The notes under the pieces: generated by a model
What the model saw: the letters and a program-made list of their open reading frames with translations, nothing else
Databases searched by the model: none
What the model was told of the DNA's origin: nothing
Assembly: GCF_037949285.1 (NCBI RefSeq)
Contig: NZ_CP149928.1
Span: forward strand, 186,001 to 250,000
Reading direction: 5' to 3'
Origin: Thioclava sp. GXIMD4216
Lineage (GTDB): Bacteria > Pseudomonadota > Alphaproteobacteria > Rhodobacterales > Rhodobacteraceae
DNA: 64,000 nt
Shown here: positions 43,185 through 51,053 of the stretch, piece by piece
How positions within the stretch are numbered: position 1 is the first letter of the stretch
Layout of the letters: each line of letters begins with the position of its first letter
Translations under genes and position numbers: made by a program

Positions 43185-43216
43185 GTATTACATTTTCAAA
43201 AATAGTATCACATTTT
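43185..43216. promoter_or_regulatory. Paired operator-like motifs upstream of puuC
   Basis: GTATTACATTTT (43185-43196) and GTATCACATTTT (43205-43216) are two copies of a 12-bp motif exactly 20 bp apart, in the AT-rich region just before the puuC start. The same paired motif occurs ahead of puuA. The likely ligand is the GntR-family regulator encoded between them. Confidence 0.6.
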
Positions 43217-43298
43217 TTAGAAAGCAATATCATTATATCCGCTGCTCATGGCTGCGGTTTCGGGTCAAACATGGTGATCCCGATACGGGCGGCGCGGT

Positions 43299-44012
43299 TT
43301 AGTGCAAAAGCGGCTGGGTGCGCTGCGCCTCTTTTTGTAGCTTCTCGCGACCCGAGCGCACAATCCCGTCGCGGATATCATTCTCGATGGCCACCACAAG
43401 CGCCATCGGGTCCCGCTGGCGTAAGGCATTCAGGATCTCTTTATGGCGGTCCACGCTGTAATATTGCTTTACCTCGCGCACTACCTGCCGCTGGAACGGC
43501 CCTAATTGCAACCACACACTTTCAATCAGCGGGATCGCTTGGGAATTGGGGTTGGCGGCATAGAGGCGGCGGTGGAAATCATGGTTCAACTGGGTCAGAT
43601 CTTCCGTGCGATGCTCCAGAACGGCCTGATCCATTTCATCGTCCATTCTGGTCAAGTCGTTGATAATGACGTCAGAAAAATAGGGGAGGGCACGTTCGGC
43701 CGCGTGGGTTTCCAAGGTGATCCGGAGTTGGATCAGCTCCTCGAAACGCCCCGCTTTCATATGCGGGATCGACAGGCGGCGATTGTTGAGAACCTCGAGC
43801 GCATTCTCCGAGCTGAGCCGCCGGATCGCCTCGCGCACAGGGGTCGGGCTTAGATCCAGATAGGAGGCCAGACCGCGTATGGTCAGGTTGGTTCCCGGAG
43901 CAATCGCGCCCAGCATGATGGCATTGCGCAAGCGCAGATACGCATATTCCTGCACGGTCAATCCGGGGGCTGCTTTGATATCGGGGAGGTTCAGGTCGCT
44001 TGTCTTGCTCAT
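43299..44012 (-). CDS. GntR family (FCD-domain) regulator of the putrescine genes
   Basis: A 237-residue FadR-subfamily GntR protein: winged helix with AYLRLRNAIMLGAIAPGTNL and LASYLDLSPTPVREAIRRLS (about residues 24-69), then an FCD ligand domain with the metal-site His in NHDFHRRLYAA (about 143-153) and RHKEILNAL (about 189-197). It sits between puuC (same strand, 138 bp downstream) and puuA (divergent). The repeated GTAT[CT][AG]CATTT motifs in front of both enzyme genes are its probable binding sites. A polyamine pathway intermediate is the likely effector, by analogy with E. coli PuuR, which is however an unrelated Xre-type repressor. Confidence 0.88.
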   Translation of the reverse strand: MSKTSDLNLPDIKAAPGLTVQEYAYLRLRNAIMLGAIAPGTNLTIRGLASYLDLSPTPVREAIRRLSSENALEVLNNRRLSIPHMKAGRFEELIQLRITLETHAAERALPYFSDVIINDLTRMDDEMDQAVLEHRTEDLTQLNHDFHRRLYAANPNSQAIPLIESVWLQLGPFQRQVVREVKQYYSVDRHKEILNALRQRDPMALVVAIENDIRDGIVRSGREKLQKEAQRTQPLLH

Positions 44013-44102
44013 TAAGCGCTACGCTTTTCCGTGCCTTGAAATGTTATGTCACCACCGTGTCAGTTGACTGGAAGTGAAAAGAAGATACAAGTCAGAAAAA
44101 TG

Positions 44103-44134
44103 ATATCACATTTTTCGAATCAGTATCGCATTTG
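44103..44134. promoter_or_regulatory. Paired operator-like motifs upstream of puuA
   Basis: ATATCACATTTT (44103-44114) and GTATCGCATTTG (44123-44134) repeat the motif found before puuC, again with exactly 20 bp between copies. The second copy ends 9 bp before the puuA ATG, so a bound protein would block the start of transcription or ribosome loading. Confidence 0.6.
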
Positions 44135-44143
44135 GGGGGAGCG

Positions 44144-45493
44144 ATGGAACGACAGGATGCGAATCTGTGGTTGCAAGACCATCCGGAGATCGAAAGCGCC
44201 CTTGTGACGGTCTGCGATCTGAACGGGATGCTGCGTGGAACGCGCGTTCCTGTCGCGCAGATCGGCAAGCTCTGCGATGCCGGATTGCGGATACCTCTTG
44301 CGGCTTTGGGGGTGGATGTCTGGGGGGAGGAGATCGCGCAGCAAGATCCGCTTTTCCCCTCCCGCGAGGCCATCGGACGCGGTGGCATGATCGAGCGCGG
44401 GCTGTTACCGATGACATGGGCCGATCCGCCCGCCATCCTTGCCCCGATGACGCTTTCCTGCGCGAATGGCGATCCCTTTCCGGCGGATCCACGGCGCGCC
44501 CTTGAAGAGATCACCCGCCGTTTCGCCGCGCTTGGCCTGACCCCCGTTGTCGCGACCGAGCTGGAATTCTACCTCGTCAATCCCGAACCCGATCTGCCGG
44601 AACCTCCGAATTCGCCGGTTTCGGGCAAGCAGCTTCACTCCGATGATGTCTATTCCGTCGATGAGCTGCTGCATTTCGATGATTTTCTCAGCGATGTTTT
44701 CGATGCCTGTCGCGAGCAGGGCATTCCCGCCGATGCGGCGATTTCCGAAAATGGCGCGGGACAGTTTGAAATCAATATGATGCATGTCCCCGACCCGCTG
44801 CGCGCCGCCGATGATGCGATCTTGTTCAAGCAGACGGTGCGGGGGGTGGCCCGCAAGCACGGCCTTGTGGCGACCTTCATGGCCAAGCCCTATGGTGCGC
44901 TGTCGGGCAGCGGCTTCCACGTCCATTTCTCGCTGATCGACAAAGACGGTCGCAATGTGTTTGACGATGGCGGGCCGCAGGGCACGGATCTGCTCTGGCA
45001 TGCGGTGGCGGGGCTTTTGCATACGATGGCCGAATGCACATTGACCTTTGCGCCGCACGAAAATTCCTATCGCCGTCTGGCGCCGGGGTCGCACGCGCCT
45101 TCCGCCATTGCATGGGGCTATGAAAACCGCACGGTCGCGGTGCGTATTCCGGGCGGCAGCCACAAGGCACGCCGGATCGAACATCGCGTTGCCGGTGCGG
45201 ATGCCAACCCCTATCTGGTGCTGGCCAGCATTCTGGGCGGGGCCCTGATGGGGATCGAGGGCAAATGGGACCCCGCCGCCCCGATTACCGGCAATGCCTA
45301 TGATCAGGATCTGCCGCATCTGCCGCTGGACTGGGCCTCTGCAATCGAGGCCTTCAAGGTCGGGGCGCATGTGCCCGCGATCTACAACCCGCAGCTTCAG
45401 CGTATGCTGACGGCCTGCAAGACGCAGGAATTGCGTGTGTTCAACCGCCGCGTGACCGATTTCGAATATCACACCTATCTGGAGACCGTCTGA
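44144..45493 (+). CDS. puuA: Gamma-glutamylputrescine synthetase (glutamine synthetase family)
   Basis: A 449-residue member of the glutamine synthetase family. The N-terminal beta-grasp domain is followed by the catalytic domain with ATELEFYLVNP (about residues 138-148), AISENGAGQFEINMMH (about 201-216), the GSGFHVHFSL active-site segment (about 252-261) and the ATP-site region NRTVAVRIPGGSHKARRIEHR (about 329-349). It ligates glutamate to putrescine, the first step of the Puu pathway. The ATG at 44144 follows a G-rich ribosome binding site. The stop overlaps the puuB start by one base. Related enzymes use other amines, but puuB, puuC and an amidotransferase alongside support putrescine. Confidence 0.88.
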   Translation: MERQDANLWLQDHPEIESALVTVCDLNGMLRGTRVPVAQIGKLCDAGLRIPLAALGVDVWGEEIAQQDPLFPSREAIGRGGMIERGLLPMTWADPPAILAPMTLSCANGDPFPADPRRALEEITRRFAALGLTPVVATELEFYLVNPEPDLPEPPNSPVSGKQLHSDDVYSVDELLHFDDFLSDVFDACREQGIPADAAISENGAGQFEINMMHVPDPLRAADDAILFKQTVRGVARKHGLVATFMAKPYGALSGSGFHVHFSLIDKDGRNVFDDGGPQGTDLLWHAVAGLLHTMAECTLTFAPHENSYRRLAPGSHAPSAIAWGYENRTVAVRIPGGSHKARRIEHRVAGADANPYLVLASILGGALMGIEGKWDPAAPITGNAYDQDLPHLPLDWASAIEAFKVGAHVPAIYNPQLQRMLTACKTQELRVFNRRVTDFEYHTYLETV

Positions 45494-46803
45494 TGAATGC
45501 GATGACCGCTTCCTATGCTGGCGCGGGCCAGCACACCGGCAGCTATTATGCTGCCTCGGCCAACCCGTCGCCCCGTCGCCCGCAACTGACCGGCGATCAG
45601 GATATCGATATCTGTATTGTCGGTGCGGGATATAGCGGGCTGTCGGCGGGGCTGTTTCTGGCCGAGAAGGGCCATCGTGTGGCGATTGTCGAGGGCGCGC
45701 AGGTCGGCTGGGGGGCCTCGGGGCGCAATGGCGGGCAGATCGTGAACGGTCTGAACGCCTCCTTGCAGACCATCGAACGGCGCTATGGCCGCGATACGGC
45801 CTCTTTCGTGGCGGGGCTCGTGCAGGAGGGGCAGGAGATCATCCGGGACCGGATTGCCACTTATGACATCCGTTGCGATCTGAAAAACGGCAATATCTTT
45901 GCGGGCTATACCGCCGCGCATATGCGCGAACTCGAAGAGCGCAAGGCGCTTTGGGAGAGCTATGGCCATCATAATCAGGAAATCCTGAGCAAAGCGCAGC
46001 TGCGCGAGAAAATCGGTTCGGATGTGTTCTCCGGTGGGATGATCGACCATACCGGCGGGCATATGCATCCGCTCAATCTGGCGTTGGGAGAGGCTGCGGC
46101 ATTCGAACAGAATGGTGGCGTGATCTACGAGCATTCGCCGGTAACCTCTGTCGATACCGAGGCCGCGCGGCCCGTCGTGCGCACCGCCAAAGGCAGCCTG
46201 ACCTGCAAGACGCTGATCCTGTGTGGCAATGCCTATCTGGGGAAGGTGGTGCCGACGCTGGAATGGCGGGTGATGCCGGTCTCGACGCAGATGATCGCCA
46301 CCGAACCTCTGGGCGAGGCACTGGCACAGGAAATCCTGCCGGGGGACGAATGTATCGAAGATATCCGCTATATCCTCGATTACTTCCGCCTTTCGGGGGA
46401 TAAGCGGCTGATTTTTGGCGGCGGGCTTGTCTATGGCGGCACCGATCCGGCGGATATCGAGGCCAAGATCGTGCCGAACCTCAAGAAGGTCTTCCCGCAG
46501 CTGTCCAATGTGAAGATCGATTACCGCTGGTCGGGCAATTTCGCACTGTCTTTCTCGCGCGTGCCGCAGATGGGCCGGATCGGTAGCAATACCTATTTCG
46601 CGCATGGCTATTCCGGTCACGGGGTCACTGGCGCGCATCTGTTCGGGCGGATCCTGTCCGAGGCCGTGGATGCCGATCTGTCGCGCTTTGATACCTTTGC
46701 CAAAATCCCGTGGATTCCGTTCCCCGGCGGGCGGACCTTCCGCGTGCCTTACACGGTCATGGGCGCGTGGTGGTATGCGCTGCGCGATCGTCTGGGTATC
46801 TGA
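45493..46803 (+). CDS. puuB: Gamma-glutamylputrescine oxidase (FAD-dependent)
   Basis: A 436-residue DAO-type flavoenzyme. The FAD site is IDICIVGAGYSGLSAGLFLA (about residues 36-55), followed by EGAQVGWGASGRNGGQIVNG (about 69-88), the classic second flavin contact of this family. The C-terminal GYSGHGVTGAHLFGRI closes the flavin site. It oxidises gamma-glutamylputrescine to the aldehyde, releasing ammonia and peroxide. Its ATG overlaps the puuA stop (TGATG), and a carrier gene follows after 119 bp. The puuA-puuB fusion of reading frames by one base indicates coupled translation. Confidence 0.92.
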   Translation: MNAMTASYAGAGQHTGSYYAASANPSPRRPQLTGDQDIDICIVGAGYSGLSAGLFLAEKGHRVAIVEGAQVGWGASGRNGGQIVNGLNASLQTIERRYGRDTASFVAGLVQEGQEIIRDRIATYDIRCDLKNGNIFAGYTAAHMRELEERKALWESYGHHNQEILSKAQLREKIGSDVFSGGMIDHTGGHMHPLNLALGEAAAFEQNGGVIYEHSPVTSVDTEAARPVVRTAKGSLTCKTLILCGNAYLGKVVPTLEWRVMPVSTQMIATEPLGEALAQEILPGDECIEDIRYILDYFRLSGDKRLIFGGGLVYGGTDPADIEAKIVPNLKKVFPQLSNVKIDYRWSGNFALSFSRVPQMGRIGSNTYFAHGYSGHGVTGAHLFGRILSEAVDADLSRFDTFAKIPWIPFPGGRTFRVPYTVMGAWWYALRDRLGI

Positions 46804-46922
46804 CCACCGTCCGTTACCTCGTTTTTCAACCCTCGCGCCCCGAAGGGGCCGACACCCCAAAGCGGCACGCCACTGCCCGACGCGTGCCGCAACAAAAACA
46901 AAGGGCCAGAGAGGAACTAACC

Positions 46923-48413
46923 ATGGAACAAATGACGCGCACCATTCTTGCGTATCGTAATCATCCGAAAGCGGCATGGGTTCTTGCCAGTGTGCTCGCG
47001 GTGATTGCCTTTTTCTATTATCTCTACGTCACCCATACCCCTGACACGTCCTGGGGCGCGCTGAGCCTTTTGCCCACGCTGCTGGTTCTTGTCATGGCCA
47101 TTGTCACGCGCCGTCCCTTCGAGGCGCTGATCATTGGCGGCTTTGCCGGCCTGATCATGCTGGGCGGGGGCGATCTGATCGCGCATTTCTCAGACCGGCT
47201 TTCCAGCGTGATGGGCAGCGAGACCATCGTCTGGATCATTCTGGTCTGCGGCTTGATGGGCGGGCTGATCGCGCTGCTGGAGCATTCGGGCTGTCTTGGC
47301 AGCTTCTCGTCATGGCTGCGCACCAAGATCAAATCCCAGCGCCAGTCACTGGTGGTGACGGCCATGATCGGGGTGATCGTATTTATCGATGACTATCTGA
47401 ACTGTCTGGCCGTCTCGTCCTCGGTCAAGAAGCTGACCGACCATTACAAGGTCTCGCGCGAGAAGCTGGCCTATATCATCGATTCCACCGCAGCGCCGAT
47501 GTGCGTCATCGTGCCGGTCTCGACTTGGGCGGTGTTCTTTGCGGGGCTGCTGGAAGAAAACGGGATTGCCGCAAGCGGCAAGGGCCTGTCGCTCTATCTC
47601 TCGGCGATCCCTTTCATGATCTATGCATGGGTCGCGCTGATCCTCGTGTTTCTGGTGGCTTTCGGCGTCATCAAGGATTTCGGCCCGATGAAAAAAGCCG
47701 AAGCCCGTGCCAAGGCCGGACAGCCGATCCCGCCCGATTTTCAGGGCACCGAAATCGAAGCCGTGATCTATGACGGCAAGAAGATGAGCAATGGCGTCGG
47801 CATGTTCAACTTCCTCTTCCCGATGGTGCTGCTGGTTGTGGCGACGATCTATTACGAAATCGACCTTCTGCGCGGCGTGCTGCTGACGCTGGTGGCCACG
47901 GTCGGACTGTATTACCTGCAGGGCCTGCTAAGCTTCGAGCGCCAGATGGAAGCCATCTTCGACGGTTTCAAGGTCATGCTCTATCCGTTGTCGACGGTGA
48001 TCGCGGGCTTCCTGCTCAAGGATATCAATGATGCTCTGGGCATGACGCAATATGTCATCGAGTCGCTGACCCCCTTGATGAGCAAGGAACTTCTGCCCGC
48101 GCTGGTCTTTGTCTCGCTGGCTCTGGTGGTGTTTGGCACCGCATCGAGCTGGGGCGTGTTCATCATCGCCATTCCGATTGTCGCACCGGTTGCACAGGGC
48201 ATCCATGCCAATATGGCGCTGGTGATCGGCGCGCTCCTTTCCGCATCTTCCTTCGGCAGCCACGCGTGTTTCTTCAGTGACTCGACCGTGCTTGCCGCAC
48301 AAGGGGCAGGATGCTCACCCATTTCCCACGCCTTCACGCAATTCCCCTATGCGTTGTTCGGCGCGGTTGTCACGGTGGGCGTCTTTCTCGTGCTGGGCTA
48401 CGTGATGGCCTGA
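46923..48413 (+). CDS. NhaC-type Na+/H+ antiporter family carrier, candidate polyamine transporter
   Basis: A 496-residue integral membrane protein with about eleven to twelve helices, belonging to the NhaC antiporter superfamily. Diagnostic stretches are LVCGLMGGLIALLEHSGCLG (about residues 102-121), IGVIVFIDDYLNCLAVSSSV (about 145-164) with charged residues inside the membrane, and IIDSTAAPMCVIVPVSTWAVFF (about 183-204). GAGGA lies 7 nt before the ATG. It follows puuB and precedes the amidotransferase, where PuuP would be in E. coli, so it probably imports putrescine or a related amine in exchange for or with cations. That substrate is inference from gene order. Confidence 0.85.
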   Translation: MEQMTRTILAYRNHPKAAWVLASVLAVIAFFYYLYVTHTPDTSWGALSLLPTLLVLVMAIVTRRPFEALIIGGFAGLIMLGGGDLIAHFSDRLSSVMGSETIVWIILVCGLMGGLIALLEHSGCLGSFSSWLRTKIKSQRQSLVVTAMIGVIVFIDDYLNCLAVSSSVKKLTDHYKVSREKLAYIIDSTAAPMCVIVPVSTWAVFFAGLLEENGIAASGKGLSLYLSAIPFMIYAWVALILVFLVAFGVIKDFGPMKKAEARAKAGQPIPPDFQGTEIEAVIYDGKKMSNGVGMFNFLFPMVLLVVATIYYEIDLLRGVLLTLVATVGLYYLQGLLSFERQMEAIFDGFKVMLYPLSTVIAGFLLKDINDALGMTQYVIESLTPLMSKELLPALVFVSLALVVFGTASSWGVFIIAIPIVAPVAQGIHANMALVIGALLSASSFGSHACFFSDSTVLAAQGAGCSPISHAFTQFPYALFGAVVTVGVFLVLGYVMA

Positions 48414-48489
48414 CACGAATGGGGCGGAGGGCTGCGCGGGCAGGTCTCCGCCTCTGGTCTTTCTGGCAGTGAGTTTCAAAGGAGTGGCC

Positions 48490-49167
48490 ATGAAAATCGG
48501 AATTTTGCAGACGGGCACCTCGCCTGATGAGCTGAAGCCTATTCACGGCGATTATGATGACCTGTTCAAGCGGCTCTTGGCAGGCAAGGGCTTCAGCTTC
48601 GCGACATGGCGCGTTCTGGATGGCGAACTGCCGCACTCGGTGCATGACGCGGATGGCTGGCTGATCACGGGGTCCAAATTCGGGGTCTATGAGGATCACC
48701 CCTGGATCGCCCCGCTCGAGGCCTTTCTGCGTGCGGCCTATGCGGCGCAAGTGCCGATTGTGGGCGTGTGTTTCGGGCACCAGATTCTGGCGCAGGCCCT
48801 TGGGGGCAAGGTCGAGAAATTCGCGGGCGGCTGGTCTGTCGGGGCCACCGAATACCGGATGGAAGATGGCAGCAAGCAGATGATGATGGCCTGGCATCAG
48901 GACCAGGTCGTGGTGCCGCCGCCCGAGGCGCATGTGATCGGGCAATCCGACTTCTGTGCCAATGCGATGCTGGCCTATGGTACGAAAGCCCTGAGCGTCC
49001 AGCCGCATCCCGAATTCAGCCCGAGCTTCCTGAGCGATCTCCTCGAAGCCCGTCAGGCGGTCCTGCCGCCCGAGATTGCAGAACGCGCCTATCAGCGTCT
49101 GGATGTCCCGCTCAGCGCGGACCGCTTTGGCGAGAAGATTGCGGATTTCTTCAAGATGCCCAGATAG
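48490..49167 (+). CDS. Class I glutamine amidotransferase, candidate gamma-glutamyl-GABA hydrolase
   Basis: A 225-residue GATase1 protein with the full triad: nucleophile Cys94 in VGVCFGHQ, His173 and Glu175 in QPHPEFS. The protein stands alone without a synthetase partner, as hydrolases of gamma-glutamyl compounds do. As last gene of the puuAB-carrier set it probably cleaves gamma-glutamyl-GABA to glutamate and GABA, the role of PuuD in E. coli, but PuuD belongs to a different branch (peptidase C26), so this is a functional analogue at best. AAAGGAG lies 5-6 nt before the ATG, and a strong terminator follows. Confidence 0.82.
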   Translation: MKIGILQTGTSPDELKPIHGDYDDLFKRLLAGKGFSFATWRVLDGELPHSVHDADGWLITGSKFGVYEDHPWIAPLEAFLRAAYAAQVPIVGVCFGHQILAQALGGKVEKFAGGWSVGATEYRMEDGSKQMMMAWHQDQVVVPPPEAHVIGQSDFCANAMLAYGTKALSVQPHPEFSPSFLSDLLEARQAVLPPEIAERAYQRLDVPLSADRFGEKIADFFKMPR

Positions 49168-49189
49168 GTTCTGCCGGTTTGAAAACGCG

Positions 49190-49225
49190 ATGCGCGCGGT
49201 CTTGCCAAGGACCGCGCGCATTTTT
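49190..49225 (+). terminator. Intrinsic terminator at the end of the puu operon
   Basis: ATGCGCGCGGTC-TTGCCAAG-GACCGCGCGCAT forms a perfect 12-bp stem followed by TTTT, 22 bp after the amidotransferase stop. Confidence 0.9.
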
Positions 49226-49371
49226 GTGTCTGCCAGAGGGGCCGCTGTCTGGTGCGGATCGGCGCTGTTGTAGGGCGGGGGGCTGGCCAATCTGGGGACA
49301 GCCCCCGCGCCCGACAGGTGCGGACCGGCGGGGGGAGCGCCGATCGCACGGGAGTGTCTTGGGCCGCGCCC

Positions 49372-49812
49372 TTACACGCTGGGGAAGGTCGCCACCGCCA
49401 GCACGGCAGAGGCCGATCCCAGCAGCAGGACTGCAGACGAGAACAGCGTCACATTCGCATCGCATTCGCCCAGAATGGGCAGCATGAAGGGGGTGACACC
49501 GTTCACCTCGTCCACCAGCGAAAGCTGAAGGCGCTTGCGCAGGAAAACCGCTGTCCAGAAGCCGCCATAGGCGCAAAGGGCCAGAATGGCGGGCACCCAA
49601 AGCCGCCAGCTGTCATCGCCTGCCGTCCAGATCAGATACAGCGAGACAAGCCCGATATACACATAGGACATCACCTGCCAGACGCAGTGGAAGCGCGCAT
49701 GTGAGGTCCAGGAATGGTTGAACCAATGGGTTTTATTGGTGTCGAACGCGAAGGGAATCGCGCTGTAGCCCAGCGTCGATACGGTCAGCAAAATCTTGGC
49801 TGCCAAAAGCAT
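49372..49812 (-). CDS. Four-helix membrane protein, function unknown
   Basis: A 146-residue protein with four predicted membrane segments (about residues 3-22, 45-63, 69-90, 117-140). Between the first two is a conserved-looking polar stretch, NKTHWFNHSWTSHARFHCVW (about 26-45), rich in His, Trp and Arg, which resembles the signature of small uncharacterised membrane proteins (DUF6640-like; not certain). GGAGG lies about 6 nt before the ATG. The upstream region contains an inverted repeat and direct repeats, and the IclR gene lies next on the same strand, so it is probably a regulated single gene. No function can be assigned. Confidence 0.7.
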   Translation of the reverse strand: MLLAAKILLTVSTLGYSAIPFAFDTNKTHWFNHSWTSHARFHCVWQVMSYVYIGLVSLYLIWTAGDDSWRLWVPAILALCAYGGFWTAVFLRKRLQLSLVDEVNGVTPFMLPILGECDANVTLFSSAVLLLGSASAVLAVATFPSV

Positions 49813-49858
49813 AGGTGATCCTCCCAGATGCTATATATGGGCCGCTCCTCAACGGCTC

Positions 49859-49894
49859 TGCACCGTAATGTGGTGCACTGTATCGCAATGTGGT
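49859..49894 (-). promoter_or_regulatory. Operator-like inverted and direct repeats upstream of the four-helix protein gene
   Basis: TGCACC-N7-GGTGCA (49859-49877) is an inverted repeat, and the sequences CGTAATGTGGT (49864-49874) and CGCAATGTGGT (49884-49894) are direct repeats 20 bp apart. On the minus strand a TTGACA (-35-like) lies at 49915-49910, so the repeats fall over the likely promoter of the gene starting at 49812. The neighbouring IclR-family protein is one candidate ligand. Confidence 0.5.
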
Positions 49895-50164
49895 AAAATC
49901 GCGAAGTGATGTCAAGCGACAGTTTTTGAGATAGATCAAATTTCTCCGCGCCGGTGGGGACGCGGAACGGGGCCTGTTGCTGCCTTGAATCTCGGTAAGT
50001 TGCGAAGAATTCGCCACAAAAAAGGGCCTTTTGCCCTATGCGGGGGCGGCGGCGCGGCGGAAGGATTTTGGGGCCCGCAGGGTGCGCGCAGGGCGCAGGA
50101 CAGCCCCGCAGGGCATGAGGCTCTGGGGGACCGCTTGGCAATACAGTGGATCGGGGGTGGGTGT

Positions 50165-50923
50165 TCAGACGGTGGCGCCGAAGGCGTCCTGCACCCGCTT
50201 GCGGAACAGCAGAAGCGCCGCCTTGACGGCAGCGGCATGGCGTTCAAAACGGAATTTCGGCATCGCCACGCCCAAGGCGAGGTTCTGGCCGTTGATCACC
50301 GGCAGGGTGATCGCGATGGCGCAGGTCTGTTCCGAGAATTCCTCGTTATCCAGAAACAGTCCCGACTGCGCCTGGGTGCCGACCTGGTCCAGAATGGCCT
50401 GCGGATCGGTCAGCGTGTGTTCGGTAAAGCGCTCGGGAGCCGCGCCCAGACGGGCAAGGGCGCTTTCGCGGCCCATCTGGGACAGATGCGCCTTGCCATT
50501 GGCGCTGGAGTGGATGGGGTGTTCGCGTCCGACATAGGACAGCACGCGGATGCCTTCATGCGCGGCCAGCTGTTCGATCACGATGGCCTTGCCATGATCA
50601 AACAGGGTGAGGTCGATATTCTCGCCCACCTCGCGATGCAGGTCTTCCATCAGCGGGCGCAGAAGCTGGCGGATGTCGATCTGGACCTTCGCTCCGAGAC
50701 GCGCCAGTTCCATGCCCAGCGAAACGCCCTGATGGCCTGCCGTCTTGGCCAGAAGCCCCTCGGCATGCAGGGCGGCGACCAGTCTTTGCACGGTCGATCG
50801 CGCCAGCCCTGTGGCTTTGGCGATCTCGCCCAGACTGGCTCCCGGATTGTCCGCTACCACGCGCAGAACGAAGACCGCCCGACTGATCGACTGGCCATCT
50901 CTGACCCGGTCCTTATCGCTCAC
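50165..50923 (-). CDS. IclR family transcriptional regulator
   Basis: A 252-residue IclR regulator: N-terminal winged helix (ISRAVFVLRVVADNPGASLG and EIAKATGLARSTVQRLVAAL, about residues 13-52) and a C-terminal effector domain with the IDLTLFDHGKAIVIEQL and RVLSYVGREHPIHSSANGKA segments typical of the family. It is flanked by the four-helix membrane protein gene and a DadA-type dehydrogenase gene, both on the same strand; either could be its target. The effector is unknown. The gap to the membrane-protein gene contains strong operator-like repeats at 49859-49894. Confidence 0.88.
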   Translation of the reverse strand: MSDKDRVRDGQSISRAVFVLRVVADNPGASLGEIAKATGLARSTVQRLVAALHAEGLLAKTAGHQGVSLGMELARLGAKVQIDIRQLLRPLMEDLHREVGENIDLTLFDHGKAIVIEQLAAHEGIRVLSYVGREHPIHSSANGKAHLSQMGRESALARLGAAPERFTEHTLTDPQAILDQVGTQAQSGLFLDNEEFSEQTCAIAITLPVINGQNLALGVAMPKFRFERHAAAVKAALLLFRKRVQDAFGATV

Positions 50924-51053
50924 CTGACTCTCCTTTGCGCGGCTTGATCTGTGTTCCAGCTATCGTGCCCCTAGGGTGAACGCAAGCATCCCGCCGCCGG
51001 AACGCGGAAAACGCGCCGGATTCTTGCCGCAAGCGCCGGAAACCGGCAGGATC

